A stretch of DNA of 64,000 bases from Ampullaceana balthica (GCA_944989445.1 CALYLW010001376.1:1-64000), one strand, 5' to 3'; positions 34,011-46,379 are shown, counted from the stretch's first letter. Notes: generated from the sequence alone by a model not told the origin. A program made the numbers and translations.

Positions 34011-34310
34011 CTCCAGCACAGAGTTAAACAACGTATAAAACCAATCTAAACAGTCACCCTTTGACCAACCAACAACTCAAGCAACGTATAAAACCAATCT
34101 AAACAGTCACCCTTTGACCAACTAACATCTCATGCACAGAGTTAAACAACGTATAAAACCAATCTAAACAGTCACCCTTTGACCAACCAACACTCCAGCA
34201 CAGAGTTAAACAACGTATAAAACCAATCTAAACAGTCACCCTTTGACCAACAACTCCAGCACAGAGTTAAACAACGTATAAAACCAATCTAAACAGTCAC
34301 CAGTTGACCA
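34011..34310. repeat. ~60-bp tandem repeat, about 5 copies
   Basis: Units contain CAGAGTTAAACAACGTATAA and ACCAATCTAAACAGTCACCC, with small length differences between copies. Lies inside the hAT remnant. Confidence 0.88.
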
Positions 34311-34691
34311 AACCAATGAACATTTTTATGAATCAGCAAACGATTTAAATTCTTCATCGTTTCCAATACAAAGCTGTTATAATAATCTGTCATTCAATGA
34401 TTTGCTACTGACTGTGTTGATAGCGTCAATTACATATTGTTTGCAAGTATTTATCAAATAGTATTTTTTGGCAAATTTGTTCTCCCTTTGCTAAAAGTAA
34501 AGCTTCATTTCCTCGCAAAGTTGACTTATCAAGTCGAATTGAAAACCGAGATGTTGTTAAATAGCCACACAATTAATCTTAAACATCCTGAGCCATTTCG
34601 TCAATTCTTCTTTGCACTGTATTATTGCTCAAAGAAATTTTCTTGATGTCAGATGATGGCTTGTGTAGCACGGTAGGTTTTATTTCATTAA

Positions 34692-35018
34692 AGCAAAGTA
34701 GTAATCATACATAAAGCAATTAATTCTAATTTAGAAATACAACACAAAGATAACTTAATACAACCCTCAGATAGACATAAGGATAAAAACACCTTTCTTA
34801 TTCCGTATGCAAGAACAAACACATACAAGTTTTCCTTCTTCCCGTCCGGAATTCGGGCGTGGCATGGTTTGCCTGAAGAATCCAGGAAAACCAACGCTTT
34901 ATCGGCATTTAAATCTCTAATAAAAATGCAGGACTAAACACAAACCATAGATAAGCGTAGGACGCAATAATCTTCTGTATAGAAGGAGCGTCTGTAAACA
35001 GATAAGATAAGATAAGAT
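34692..35018 (+). mobile_element. LINE 3' end, copy 4, inserted in hAT
   Basis: Starts at GCAAAGTAGTAATCATACAT, contains the FFPSGIRAW region and GGACGCAATAATCTTCTGTA, and ends in the (GATAA)n tail. It interrupts the hAT coding remnant just after ELIVPAI. Confidence 0.9.
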
Positions 35019-35579
35019 TTATAGCCGGTACAATTAGCTCTTTACCAATAGTATGAGATTTTCCCAATTTGGCAACAATTGACGAAATATTGTAAGACGC
35101 AAGCAGGCCAATGCCATCTTGTGGGGTTGCGGTTGAAAAGAGTTTTGCCAATGTAGGTTGTTTGTTATTTTTGTCTTTTAGTGTTCGAAAATAAGGTAAA
35201 TCCTTATCATTTTTATCACCATGAATTTTAGTCAAATGTTCTTGTAGTCTGGAAAGCTTCATAGCTTCGTTTGGTAAAACTTTCTGGCAAATCAGGCACA
35301 TTGGTAATGTATTGTTTAAAGTCATATCTCAAATATTCGATATTATTATATTGTCTTCATTTTTGGAACGGAAATTCAGAGGCACCACATTAGCAATATA
35401 GCAGTGCGCGATTGCACATACCTCAATCCTGCAAGTGCGGGAATATATGGGAACGTTGTTCAGAGAAAATGTAAGCGTTATGAGCTGAATAAATATGCTT
35501 TCACCACCCACTTACATTTATTCATCGCCCCCCCCCTCCAAAATGCACCGGTGGTCATCACCGCCCTCTGGATCGCTGC

Positions 35580-35990
35580 GGATTGGTGGGGCCAATGAGT
35601 GGTGTGAGCTCCAGGGCTTGTCTCTTTCTTTTTGGTGGGGCCAATGAGTGGTGTGAGCTCCAGGGCTTGCGTCTTTCTTTTTGGTGGGGCCAATCAGTGG
35701 TGTGATCTCTGGGCTTGCGTCTTTCTTTTTAGTGGGGCCAATGAGTGGTGTGAGCTCCAGGGCTTGCGTCTTTCTTTTTGGTGGGGCCAATGAGTGGTGT
35801 GAGCTCCAGGGCTTGTGTCTTTCTTTTTGGTGGGGCCAATGAGTGGTGTGAGCTCCAGGGCTTGTGTCTTTCTTTTTGGTGGGGCCAATGAGTGGTGTGA
35901 GCTCCAGGGCTTGCGTCTTTCTTTTTGGTTTGGGCCAATGAGTGGTTTGAGCTCCAGAGCTTGTGTCTTTCTTTTTGTTGGTTCTGCACT
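35580..35990. repeat. 49-bp minisatellite, about 8 copies
   Basis: Unit contains GGTGGGGCCAATGAGTGGTG and GAGCTCCAGGGCTTG. 49 bp is not a multiple of three, so all three frames of the reverse strand are open for long stretches; these frames are not genes. Confidence 0.95.
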
Positions 35991-36164
35991 TTTTTTATCC
36001 TTTTAAAAGGAACTCTTCTAATTAAAACCTGGGGGCTTATCCAGAATGCAATCGTCGGCCAAAAGTTGATCAATTCACGACTGAGAGGAAATAGAAACAG
36101 TTGACAATAACTCTTTTACCTGGCACTATTGGTCACTGCTAGCGTAGCCCCTGGAAACTTTTAG

Positions 36165-36475
36165 CTTTACCCCATGGTGACTGTTAGATAACCCCCCATA
36201 GTCACTTTTAGGCTCAACCCACGTGGTCACATAAGCCTTACCCCTATGGTCACTTTTAGCCTCACACCCATGGTCACTTTTAGTCTTACTCCCATGGTCA
36301 CTTTCAGTCTTACTCCCATGGTCACTTTCAGTCTTACTCCATGGTCCCTTTTAGCCTTACTCCCATGGTTACTTTTAGTCTTCCTCCATGGCCCCTTTCA
36401 GCCTTACCCCATGGTCACTTTTTCTTATCCCATGGTGTCTCTTTTAGTCTTAGCCGATGGTTATGTTTACCCTGG
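36165..36475. repeat. ~24-bp minisatellite, variable
   Basis: A dozen or so imperfect copies of CCCATGGTCACTTTTAGTCT plus TACT, with length variation. Confidence 0.85.
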
Positions 36476-37079
36476 ACCCGTTGGGTCGAATCCTAAAACT
36501 AAAACATTTAAAGAAACTTCTAACAAAACGAGTTCTTGACTTGTATGTTTAACTAGATTCCCGTGGACCATCCTCTAGTCCCATTATATCTAGAAGTTGA
36601 CCCAGATAGTATGGGTGAATCTATTGTACATTATAAATATATAAACTTAGTTCCGATAAACCGTGAGTGGGGTGGGACGAAAGGTTCCCGACAATACCTG
36701 GTTATACGTCCCAACAAGTTTATTTACTAAAGAAATCTCTTCTGCGATCGCAGTCTTTAAAATGGGGATCCAGTGATTCTCACATTTATTTTTTATGGCA
36801 TCAGGATCAATATATGTAATCATGCTGTGTATTTTAATGTTTATTTTTAATGAACTAAAATGTGGCATAAATTAAGTAGAAAAAAAGAATTATTTAACAA
36901 AATATAATATAATCTGAAACTGTTCTTTTCAAACATGTCTACTACGCCACATTACTGAATTATTTCTGTAATCTGTCTGATCTATTTCGTGTAACAGAAA
37001 AGAGCTTTAACTTTAAAAGACCGGGCTTTATAACTGAACTGTATTGGAATCGCTGTTAGACATATCGCATTTGTTTGAT

Positions 37080-37150
37080 CTGCAGGAGTAGCGACGTCTG
37101 CAGTTTCGAGTTCGTAAATCCTTCCACTTGTCGTCTGGCACTCGTCAGGT
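37080..37150 (+). other. Candidate untranslated first exon with strong donor
   Basis: A GC-richer stretch in AT-rich DNA ends CACTCGTCAG followed by GTGAGTG, a consensus 5' splice site at 37151. A possible downstream exon is at 37919-38096 (acceptor ATATCAG, donor GTAAAG), whose reading frame I do not recognise. No promoter motif is certain. Confidence 0.3.
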
Positions 37151-37918
37151 GAGTGATTCTTGCAATGTGTGTCATTGTTTTGAATATTTCAAATATAGTT
37201 TTATTCAGCATTTAGGATAATTGCCAAAAAATAGAAATATATAATAGTAATAATAGTGTAAAATTTATGTAATTGTTCCGTTTTGAAAAGAAATTCAGAT
37301 TTGATTTTTTATTATAAACGTATCATAAAACAATTGTATAATTATTGATTTTTATAGTGCAGTTTTTACGCTAGTAATTTTGTCTATAAAAACATGACGA
37401 GTGTCATAGACTAAAAATCATTTGTTGTCATTGATTTGTCGTGTTTTAGTTTCCAATTGGTTGAAATAAATTTTAATCAGAATTAATTGAAGATGCGTTG
37501 AAGAAAATAATATAATAGATAAAAAGTAATATATACAAAATGGATTGTTGTTTGTTATGACAAAATTCCACACTTACAAAAAATCCACTGCTGATTATTT
37601 TTGTAAATATATGTCCTCAAAAATGAACCTTTTTCAAAATGCAAAAAATAAACTGTATTTTTTTTGTGTTGTGTTTTTGGTCGATTTTCAGAAAATTTAA
37701 AAATGGCGTAACTTTTTTGTTTGTTGAGAAATTTCTTTTTTGTAATCCTTAAAATAAAAAGTTCTTTTTAGTGATATTCTCCTTAAATGATTGATTTGAT
37801 TTTTAAAAAAAATAATTTAGTTTGGACTAGCTAATAGCTATAAATAGTTTTGTAGATGTGTATTTTTGTATTAACAAACTAGCAAACCAACGAAAAATTT
37901 AAAAAATGATTATATCAG

Positions 37919-38096
37919 CAATTAGTGCACATTGGAGTGAAGGCGGTAACATGATCAGGTCGGAACCCTATCAGGCAATAAACATAACATATTGGAGGCT
38001 TTGGAGAAAACGTATGGGCCTATTCCATTTCCAAGAAATACATCAACTGTCAACATTAGAAAGTTGTAGACGTGTGAGCAGAAGACTAGGTACCAG
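37919..38096 (+). other. Candidate internal exon, product unknown
   Basis: Bounded by ...GATTATATCAG and GTAAAGAC. One frame is fully open (AISAHWSEGGNMIRSEPYQA...). Another reads GNKHNILEALEKTYGPIPFP but contains stops. Either the exon is real with unknown frame or the splice-like sites are coincidental. Confidence 0.22.
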
Positions 38097-38194
38097 GTAA
38101 AGACACGGGTCATTCAAGCTTGAGCGCGCTTTCTAGGTCATTCCCGTGTATCATGTGCGACCTGTCGGTACAGGCTGCAAATTTGCGTGGCAAA

Positions 38195-38330
38195 CCAGGG
38201 ATCCTTAACTTTTTATTAAACAAAACGTTGGCCGCATAACTGACAAAAGAAAAAGTGCGGGCCGCATAATTATGTACAATACTTAATAGAGAAAAAAGAC
38301 GACAAGCCAAGTTTAGCATGCCATCCTGGT
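38195..38330. mobile_element. hAT end fragment
   Basis: CAGGGATCCTTAACTTTTTA followed by TTGGCCGCATAA and GTGCGGGCCGCATAA resembles one end of a CAGGGGTCC...CGGGCCGC hAT MITE. No partner end found nearby. Confidence 0.45.
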
Positions 38331-38400
38331 TGACCTAATTCTAGGAATATCGTATTGATCCGTGGAAAATAATGAATAAAATTTCTTATTATAAGAAAAC

Positions 38401-38815
38401 TAGGGCTGGTACTGATTAATCTTTTTGTTATTCGATTAATCTTTTAAAATTAATCGATTAATATATTAATTTTCGATTAATCATTTTTTATATATCGCAA
38501 TTACAAATCCCGTTAAGTCGCGATTCATTATTTCGCGGAATTGGTTAGCTTGCGGTAATTCCATGGCTCCCAATTTCTGTGACGTAACACAGCAAATTCG
38601 CTCTGCTATGCAAGAAATAAGAAAGAAAAACCGTTTGTTTACGAGGGAAAAGTGTGTAAGTTACAAAAAATATAAAAGAATTAATACATTGAAGAAAAAA
38701 AGTATTAGAGAACTTTTCTTCCATTTTAATCGAATTTTAATCGATCAAATTAATTTTAATCGGATATAATTTTAACGATTAATCGATTAATTAATCGTTA
38801 ATTTCCGCAGCCCTG
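38401..38815. mobile_element. hAT MITE, TAGGGCTG family, copy 2 (inverted)
   Basis: Starts TAGGGCTGGTACTGATTAAT and ends AATTTCCGCAGCCCTG, the reverse of copy 1. Flanks AAGAAAAC and ATGAAAAC match 7/8. Interior rich in ATTAATCG. Confidence 0.83.
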
Positions 38816-39113
38816 ATGAAAACAAATATTTTTTTGAAAAAAAAATATAGCGTTTCCACAAATGAACTAAAAGTTTTACATTATTCAAATAACTAAACAA
38901 GAATGGGGAGAGAATGAAATACAATGAATATGATTTCTCATAACATGTATAAAAAAACAACTGTTGATCGCCTGAGACAGATTGTCAAATACTGAAAACA
39001 TTAGTGAATATATAAGTAATCCACAGACTGGCGCGTTGTAACATGATGTTATGTCGATAATGTAGGTTGAAGGTCATCGATTGAATACTTTAAAAGTATT
39101 CATGATTTAAAAG

Positions 39114-39425
39114 ATGGACCCACAACCGACCAAAACGGTATTAGAGCTCCTGTTAGTTAGGGAGTGCCCACTGTTCGTTAGGGAGTGCCCACTGTTCGTT
39201 AGGGAGTGCCCACTGTTCGTTAGGGAGTGTCCACTGTTCGTTAGGGAGTGCCCACTGTTCGTTAGGGAGTGCCCACTGTTCGTTAGGGAGTGCCCACTGT
39301 TCGTTAGGGAGTGCCCACTGTTCGTTAGGGAGTGCCCACTGTTCGTTAGGGAGTGCCCACTGTTAGTTAGGGAGTGCCCATTGTTCGTGTTGACGTTGTT
39401 GACATCAAACTACTTGGAAATCTAA
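39114..39425 (+). repeat. 21-bp minisatellite forming a VRECPLF repeat frame
   Basis: About 11-12 copies of GTTAGGGAGTGCCCACTGTT plus C from about 39152 to 39390. Since 21 is divisible by three, the plus strand reads a 103-codon frame of repeated VRECPLF from an ATG at 39114. There is no splice context, homologue I know of, or conserved flank, so I treat it as repeat rather than gene. Confidence 0.85.
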
Positions 39426-39917
39426 TAAAAATGACATTTACCCATTACAACAGCGATCCCATTATCTCTGCCAGTGAGATTTTTTGAAGATGGGGCGAAA
39501 TGATTCATATAGTAATGTTCTGTTCGTCCTTGGCATGCCACACCTCAAGTTGACATTTGCAATAAACACTTGAGTTTCTTTCCTGAATCCCGCAAGATGT
39601 TTTCGTCAACAAAAGATTTCCCTGGATATTTTACCATCCCATTAAATCCCACTTTCAGAATTCTTGTTTCGTTGAAGTTTCAGCAAGTCTCAAATTGTCG
39701 ATGTAGTCCGAAAGACACGAAAGATAATATTAACTTCGCCTTATAACTATTATCTCTGGTACACAGGTTCTCAAATATTTTAATTTCACGACAACATTTA
39801 TACTAAATCAAACCGAGTCTTACAACTGCATATTAGCAAGTCGTCAATAAAATTGAGCAAATTTGAAAATTTAATATTAATAATTTTACTTGACAATAAT
39901 GACTTCATCATAATTGT

Positions 39918-40431
39918 ATATAAACAAATCAAACTTTGTTTGTTTGTTTATCACGGGTCGTTTTTTACAAATTAATTATCGGAATGCATACAAGCAATTG
40001 GAAACACTTTTCCAATGGACTATGGTAAATAGGATTCGCACGGATAATGTGTCATCAATGACTGCTAGGCTTTTCTGTTATAACAACAGGATCATAATTG
40101 GGCATGAAATCTCAAATGAAGTATGGAATCATATGAGGGCAAGGGATTCTATAAAAAAAAACGGGATTACTTTATGCAATGGGATAATACTGAGCTATGT
40201 GATCCCATTAAAGTATATGTATTTTATATGGGAAAGGGGTTTACTTTACGAATGGGATCCCAGTACACAACGGGATTGTAATCGGGTATGTAATCTCAAA
40301 GAAATGTGGGATCATATGGGGGGGGAAGGGATTTGACCAAGAACGGGATCCCATTGATCGGGGTCACAATGGGTGGGGTTCAAAATGAGATCCATAATAC
40401 TGGCACGGGAGAAGCCGGGTATATCAGCTAG
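39918..40431 (+). mobile_element. Helitron-like 3' end (5' limit uncertain)
   Basis: The right end forms an imperfect hairpin (ATACTGGC...GCCGGGTAT) followed 9 nt later by CTAG and a T, the canonical Helitron 3' structure. Upstream sequence is rich in GGGATC/GATCCCA words. A possible TC start near 39909-39920 is weak. No Rep/helicase coding sequence. Confidence 0.5.
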
Positions 40432-41083
40432 TTTCAAATAAACTTCTACTTAGGGTTTTGCCACCCGAAATGGGCCAAGGATTCCCCCATCAAAAAAAAA
40501 CAACATTTGACGTGTTTCTCATGTTTGACCGCCTTATCCCACCCTTCCTAGTATAAAGAATATTTGAATTGTACAAAATTGTAAAGATTAAACTATTTTT
40601 TACATTTCTAAGTATATTGTTTCAGCCCTATATAAGTCAATTTGCAGTCATAATTTAGGTCACCTGATGTTGGCTGGAAACCTGTTCTTATATGACTTCA
40701 TGGTTTGAACTATCATTTTCATGTTTTATTGTTCCTTATCTATTCATGAAAAAATCCACATAGTGAAAAAAGCAAATAAAGATAAATTATTAGGCCTATT
40801 ATTCACGTTTTAAATAGTGCGACATACAAATATAGATACATTTAATATCATTCATCTTAATTTTCATCAAAATGAACCATTGTTAGATGTAAAAAAATTT
40901 TTTTATAAATTTGCTTGTAATTATTTAGTGACGGACTCAAAACTAAAAAAAAACCGTTTTATTGGGTTTTAAAAAAGTATAACCACGTAAAGTGTTATTA
41001 TTGCAAGAGATTATAGCCAACAAAAAGGGTTGCCAGGTGGCTGTCTAAAAAATACCGGACACTATTGTCGAATTTTGTCGATG

Positions 41084-43963
41084 CAGTGGCGTAGCAAGGT
41101 GGGGGGGGGGTGAGGCGGTCCGCCCCGGGCGGCACACGATTTTGGGGCGGCATTTGGGGGCATTTGAAAAGTACAACCCTTTCGGACAACCGCCCTTTTT
41201 CTTTTGAAAGAGGAAAACCCGGGTAAAAATAAAATATTCGTACCTTCGAGTCGTAATTAACGGATTCTCAATACATTTTTTAAAAATTACATACTGTTTG
41301 TTATAACTAACGCATAACCGTTAAGAAATTTGAAATCGTTTAAAAATTGTATCGATTTGTTTTGAATATTAAGCGGTATACATCACAGATGACGCTTTTT
41401 ATAAGAAAACAACACAAAGAACACATCACTGCTGGACCGAATATACTATTAATATCGCCGCGACAGTTACTGCGTGGATTTTCGACATGCACAGAATGAT
41501 ACGCGAAAAAGTACCCACATGGCATTGTGGTTCAAATATTGTGTTTAACTTGCAAGTAGTAATTTATATTACTGTCTAAATTTAAGAAAATTATTCTAAG
41601 GTAATTTATAAATTATTTTTTTGTTTTTCTTTTTGTTTGTTTTTTCATTAAAGTAGCACAAACAAAATGTGTGTGTTTCATTAAAATACGTTTATTCACT
41701 AAAACTTTTATGCATATTCTATTAAAGTAATGTTTAGATAGTTTGAAATAGTCTATTTTAGTGAAAATTATTACGATTTATCACAAGAAAGATTAATCGC
41801 GATTGTTGTTTTTTTCCCCCAATTTTGCACAAATGTGAAATTTTGTTAAGATCGTGGATGATGTATTCACCATTGAAGAAAATTATATATTGTTTTTGCT
41901 GTCAACTTTTTGATGATTTTTTCCAATATAAATTTTAACACGGAAAATAGTTTTAACAAATAGTGGAAATTTAATCTCAAAATAATCAACACGAGTTGAG
42001 ACTACTGATAAGTCAACATGAGTTGAGTCTACTGAATAAGTCAACACGAGTTGAGTCTACTGCAGATTCGATCATTTTCCCAATGGAAGGAATTAGAAAT
42101 AAGAATTGGACATGGTGCAACTTTTGATAATCTATAACAACAGAATATTGATAAAGAAATAAGAAAAAATGAAAGGAAATTCTCACAATACTTGCTATAA
42201 TTAGATTCTCAGCTAAACAAAATTTGGCGTTGAGAGGTCATCGTGAAAGTAGTCATGAGGAAGACATCAATTCAATTGAAAATATAGGACATTTTGTAGA
42301 GCTTATGGACTTGTTGGCCAAGTACGATCCAGTATTATGTGAACATTTAGTACAAATTAAGATGGGTAATAAATATAGTGTCTCCTATTTGTGGAAAATG
42401 ATTCAAAATGAATTCATATACCTATTGAGAGGTGCAGTGAGAAAAACAATAATGGACCAATTAAAGCAAGCTAAAAACTTTTGTATGATATTTGACAGCT
42501 CTCCAGATATTTCCTACAAATATTAAACTAGTCAAATTAAAAGATACGTAGTTATTGATGTTTGCGAATTTAAAGATGTAGAATCGTTTATTTTCTTTGT
42601 AGAAAATAAAGGAAACGCCAAGTTAGATGGTAAAAACATGTGAGTGGGGCAAATTCACACGACGTGGTCCTATCTTTAGAACATGAAGTACAACGAGAAA
42701 TGTTTTAATCCATGGATCGAATTATAAAGGAATTTAAAGAACTCTTTGATCAGTTGCATATCCATGTAAGAAAATATTCGTGTATAATCCCATGTAACCT
42801 ATTAAGTGAAGAAATTGAATGTCAAATAAATGATTTTATTGACATTGATAAAGAAAAGTTCCATCATGAAAGAAAAATGATCCAGGTTTTGTGGCTGTAC
42901 CTATACTACAAAAAGAGGCATTGCGTTGGGAAAATGGAGGGAAAGGCCCGCTTGTCGTATTAGTTTATAAATAAAGATTAAATATATTGTTTTCATTGCA
43001 CAATTTGTTTGTGTATTTTGTATTCTATGAATCTTTATAACAATTATTGTTATCAGTGTCGCTAGTTGTGAAAGGAGCTTCTCCAAACTGAAGTTGATAA
43101 AAAATTATCTTCGTCCCACAATGAGTGCATGATTTAAGACAGGGGTTGGGAAACCATGGCTCACGAGCCAGATGTGGCTCTATTGATGGCTGCATCTGGC
43201 TCTCAGACAAATGTTCGACTATTCTTTTTTAAAAAAACGTTTATTCAGATTCCTTTGAATTGCATAAACAATAAACAGCTAACAATGATATTAAACAGAA
43301 TTAAGAGACATAATTATGGTACTTTTAGTGTTGAAATTACACAAAATGCACACATTTACTTGAATTTTTAGTTTTAAAAATAATGTATGGCTCTCTCAGA
43401 TAAAAAAGTTTTCCGACCCTTGATTTAAGACTACAAAATCTTGCAATATTGTCCATAGAACAAAATATAACAAATTATTTAAATTTTGATAGCATAATAC
43501 ACGATTTTTCTACTATGAAAGTTAGGAAAATAAATTTATAAATAATATGTTTACATACTAATGTACACAATTTGATTGTAAAAATATAATTAAGTCATTT
43601 ATTTATAAATACAAAATAAAAGCATACTAATTGGTTATTTTATTTTTTGGTGTAAATTTGGAATACGTTTGTCTCGTGGGGGGGGGGTGCAACCTCAGTA
43701 ACTTTCTTGTAACCTTTAAAAAAAAGTATCTCGTATTTTTATAAAAATATGTATTTATAGGTATACCATCTTATTTGGCCTCCTTTATTGCCACTAACTT
43801 AAATATGGCATTCAATGGTAGAATTGTTCGCCACCTTTACTTTGTTTCAATTACAATTATTTATTTATGTTTATTAATTTATAAAAACCACGACGGCTTA
43901 TGCTTAGAAAGGCCGGCAAATTGGAGACCGCCCCGGGCGGCAAAAGGTCTAGCTACGCCACTG
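41084..43963 (+). mobile_element. hAT transposon, 2.88 kb, degenerate transposase
   Basis: Perfect 8-bp duplication TGTCGATG (41076-41083; 43964-43971). Ends CAGTGGCGTAGCAAGG and CTAGCTACGCCACTG. Plus-strand transposase pieces: LALRGHRESS...HFVELMDLLAKYDPVL and FCMIFDSSPDISYKY (42224-42526, DUF4371-like), a middle segment at 42712-42963, and SVASCERSFSKLKLIKNYLR then PTMSA (43050-43125), the hAT C-terminal dimerisation motif. Stops separate them. A 283-bp MITE is inserted right after the dimerisation motif. Confidence 0.9.
43140..43422. mobile_element. hAT MITE nested in the 2.88 kb hAT
   Basis: Ends CAGGGGTTGGGAAACC and TTTTCCGACCCTTG. Perfect 8-bp duplication ATTTAAGA (43132-43139; 43423-43430). 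Subterminal TGGCTC repeats. 283 bp, non-coding. Confidence 0.88.
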
Positions 43964-44079
43964 TGTCGATGGCACAATTTTCCAATGTAAAATGTCCGGT
44001 ATTTCTTCCATTTTTACACTGGACAAATAACGATGATACCGGACAGTCCGGTACAAAACCGGACATCTGGCAACCCTAC

Positions 44080-44520
44080 AATTGCTAAATTATCGCGTTT
44101 ATATCTAGAGTTCATTATAAGGAGTTAGCATTGCCAGTTGAAGGTAGCAAGTCGCCAACTTCATATCTTCGTTATTTTATTTTATTTTTTTTTAAATTTT
44201 ATTAACAGAAAATAATGTACCTATTTCTTTTTTAAATTAAAGAAAAATGTATTTTATATTTTAAAATTAATTCTTTAAAACTCTATTCCCGTTATGAGAA
44301 ATCGTAATTTATTTAGGTTTTAGTTTTATCTATCCCTGTCTAGTGAAAATGGGGAAAGAAGGTGTATGACAACAGTGATAGTTTTATTCACCATGTCACG
44401 TTATTTTATAGTATCAGATAATAACTTTCGAATGATTACATCTCAACACTTATGTTGATTTATTTTATTATTTCTTTTAAATTAAAAAAAAAGCAAAAAC
44501 TAGGATGATCACATTTTTTT
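44080..44520. other. No feature seen
   Basis: AT-rich spacer with A/T runs and no recognisable coding sequence. Confidence 0.5.
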
Positions 44521-44529
44521 TTAAATCAA

Positions 44530-44937
44530 GAGATTAAAAAAAAACTTTTAGGTGTTTCTTCTGCTTCTTCTTCGTTCTCAATTTGAGTATTGCGTGCCGA
44601 CGAGTTTTGCGCCAATTGGCCCGTGGTCTCCGACTTCAGCCTGCTGTTTTTTCTGGATGTGCTTCCATAGCCTTTGATCAGCCAAGACCATCTGCAAGGC
44701 AGCAGTTGATTTTGGCAAGTGATGCAGCGTTCACATGCCACGGCTATAAGGGTTCCACGCATTACCCAGCCGCCTTTTGTTTTCCCTAACTATGCGTTAG
44801 GTACCCACTCGAAGCTGGGTGGACTCGGGGACGCCCTAGGCCCCGGGAACAAATCCATGGCTTCCCATGGATTCGAACCCGTGACCATCGGTACGCCAGT
44901 CGTGAACGCTGCCAGTTGACCACCGTATCCCCTAGGT
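44530..44937 (-). mobile_element. tRNA-derived SINE with a different 3' region
   Basis: The minus-strand head is GGTGGTCAACTGGCAGCG...CACGGGTTCGAATCC, with a perfect B box (GGTTCGAATCC) and an A-box-like TGGTCAACTGG. The body (GGGGCCTAGGGCG, GGTACCTAACGCATAG, TAATGCGTGGAACCCTTATA) matches the SINEs at 25.1 and 54.2 kb. The final ~200 bp differ from those copies and end GAAGAAGAAGAAGCAGAAG instead of the LINE-like (GATAA)n tail, so this is a variant or a fusion. Confidence 0.75.
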
Positions 44938-45159
44938 GTTAATAAATACTAAACTTTACCCCTTAAAATTGCGATATGTGTATATATTTAGAACAGAATA
45001 AATAGAAAAAGTTTTGGTCATTGGTGTACAAAAAATAAGAATCCGAAAATAAAAAATAATTTTTGGCTTCACGAAAATCCCTTCTATTTCTATCCGGGAG
45101 AAATTCTTTTGAACAAAATATAAAGCCAATTGGAATTGATAATATTTTTTCTGTCATTA

Positions 45160-45593
45160 GGGGCCGTCCATAAATGGTGTCCCGCGACTTTGGCCGATTT
45201 TTCACCCCCCTCCCGCCGCGTCACGCGTCGTCACAAAAACTTAGACCCACCCTCCAATATGATGTCACAAAGCTTTAACACCCCCACCCCCATAAAAGCT
45301 GTATTTTCTATTTGAAAAAGAGCATGTTTCAAATCACAATTTTTGTCATTTAAGAATGTATTTAGTGTCAGGTTGCATTCTATTAGCGTAACACGCGTGA
45401 AGCCATGTAAAACGTCAGAAAATACATGTAAGAAATGAAATATTTAAGTGGAACTTTTATCTGAAGTTGCGAGTTTTGATGTGACGTCACATTTCTCAAA
45501 CACCCCTCTCCCCCCTCGTCACACATCGTCACAAATTTGTGGACCCCCCCCCTTTTCCCCCCTAGGTGCGTGACATCATTTATGGACTGTCCC
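45160..45593. mobile_element. TTA-target MITE, copy 2 (diverged, longer)
   Basis: Starts GGGGCCGTCCATAAATGGTG and ends CATCATTTATGGACTGTCCC. TTA flanks (45157-45159; 45594-45596). Interior C-rich with GTCACA words. Same family as 13973 and 46096 but only the outer ~15 bp are well conserved. Confidence 0.82.
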
Positions 45594-46095
45594 TTATTAA
45601 ACTAACTTTTTAAAATGTATTTACTATTATTATTATTATTATTAAATTTGTACTCGTGAACTGTACTGATTTAAGCTCACGAACTAACTAGGCCAACATG
45701 CGGAGAGAAACATTGTCCTTAGCATAAACTAAAATGATTTTTTAGTGGCTAAGCCTGCGTGTTTTATATACAGTCTTTGACGCTATTTTTTAACCGAGCA
45801 TTTTTTGTGCCATGTAATCCAAGATAGGACACTGAGTTCCGGTGTTTGCGAGGGGCCGGTGATAAACTGCAGTAATATTTCATTCACTTCTGCCCAGACT
45901 TCACAGAGTAATACGCTAAAACTACTTCGGTTTTTTTCTCTCTTCACTCGTGCAAACATCGTAAAATAGCTGGCTTATGTAAATAGCGGCTTTCATAGGC
46001 TTGGACGGGGGCGAGGGGGTCAGGGACAAACCGCATAGTTAGGTAACCAAGGTAGTGAACTTTGACCCGAGAACATACACACACACACACACATT

Positions 46096-46375
46096 GGGGC
46101 CATCCATAAAGTACGTCACGCTATTTTTGACCATTTTTAACTCCCCCTCCCCCCTGTCACAAACTGTCACAAATCTCGGATCCCCCCCCCTTAAAGTACG
46201 TCACACTTTGAACAAAAATGTTGTTTTTTTTATTAACAAAATAATTAAAATTTAATATAAAACACCGTGACGTCACATATGGCCGGACCCCCCCCCTCCC
46301 CCCTGTCACAAAGTGTCACACTTTCTTACACCCCCTCCACCCCTCTGGAGCGTGACGTACTTTATGGACGGTCCC
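46096..46375. mobile_element. TTA/ATT-target MITE, copy 3
   Basis: Starts GGGGCCATCCATAAAGTACG and ends GTACTTTATGGACGGTCCC. ATT flanks (46093-46095; 46376-46378). Very similar to the intron copy at 13973. Confidence 0.85.
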
Positions 46376-46379
46376 ATTT

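Larger units (their letters stand above)
33510..35330 (-). mobile_element. hAT (SCAND3/ZBED-like) remnant, split by a LINE end
   Basis: Minus strand. The N-terminal BED-like part (CLICQKVLPNEAMKLSRLQE, then HLTKIHGDKNDKDLPYFRTL, LGKSHTIGKELIVPAI) spans about 35325-35020. After the LINE insertion (34692-35018), the C-terminal part (YFCTWECEHFNALHSDFNQR, FDDILQNLDFGSF) and shifted YPEIWGC appear at about 33900-33510. The interior has also acquired a 60-bp tandem repeat. Multiple frameshifts. Confidence 0.75.
41026..44077. mobile_element. Outer TIR element hosting the 2.88 kb hAT
   Basis: AGGGTTGCCAGGTGG at 41026 is matched by CATCTGGCAACCCT ending at 44077. Subterminal TACCGGACA and CCGGACAGTCCGG words occur on both sides. 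Without the hAT insertion it would be about 165 bp. Its own target duplication is not clear. Confidence 0.7.

Noticed and set aside
35518..36073. Several overlapping minus-strand frames with KKKDASPGAHTTHWPHQ repeats
   Set aside because: All three frames of a 49-bp minisatellite are open; this is repeat structure, not protein selection.
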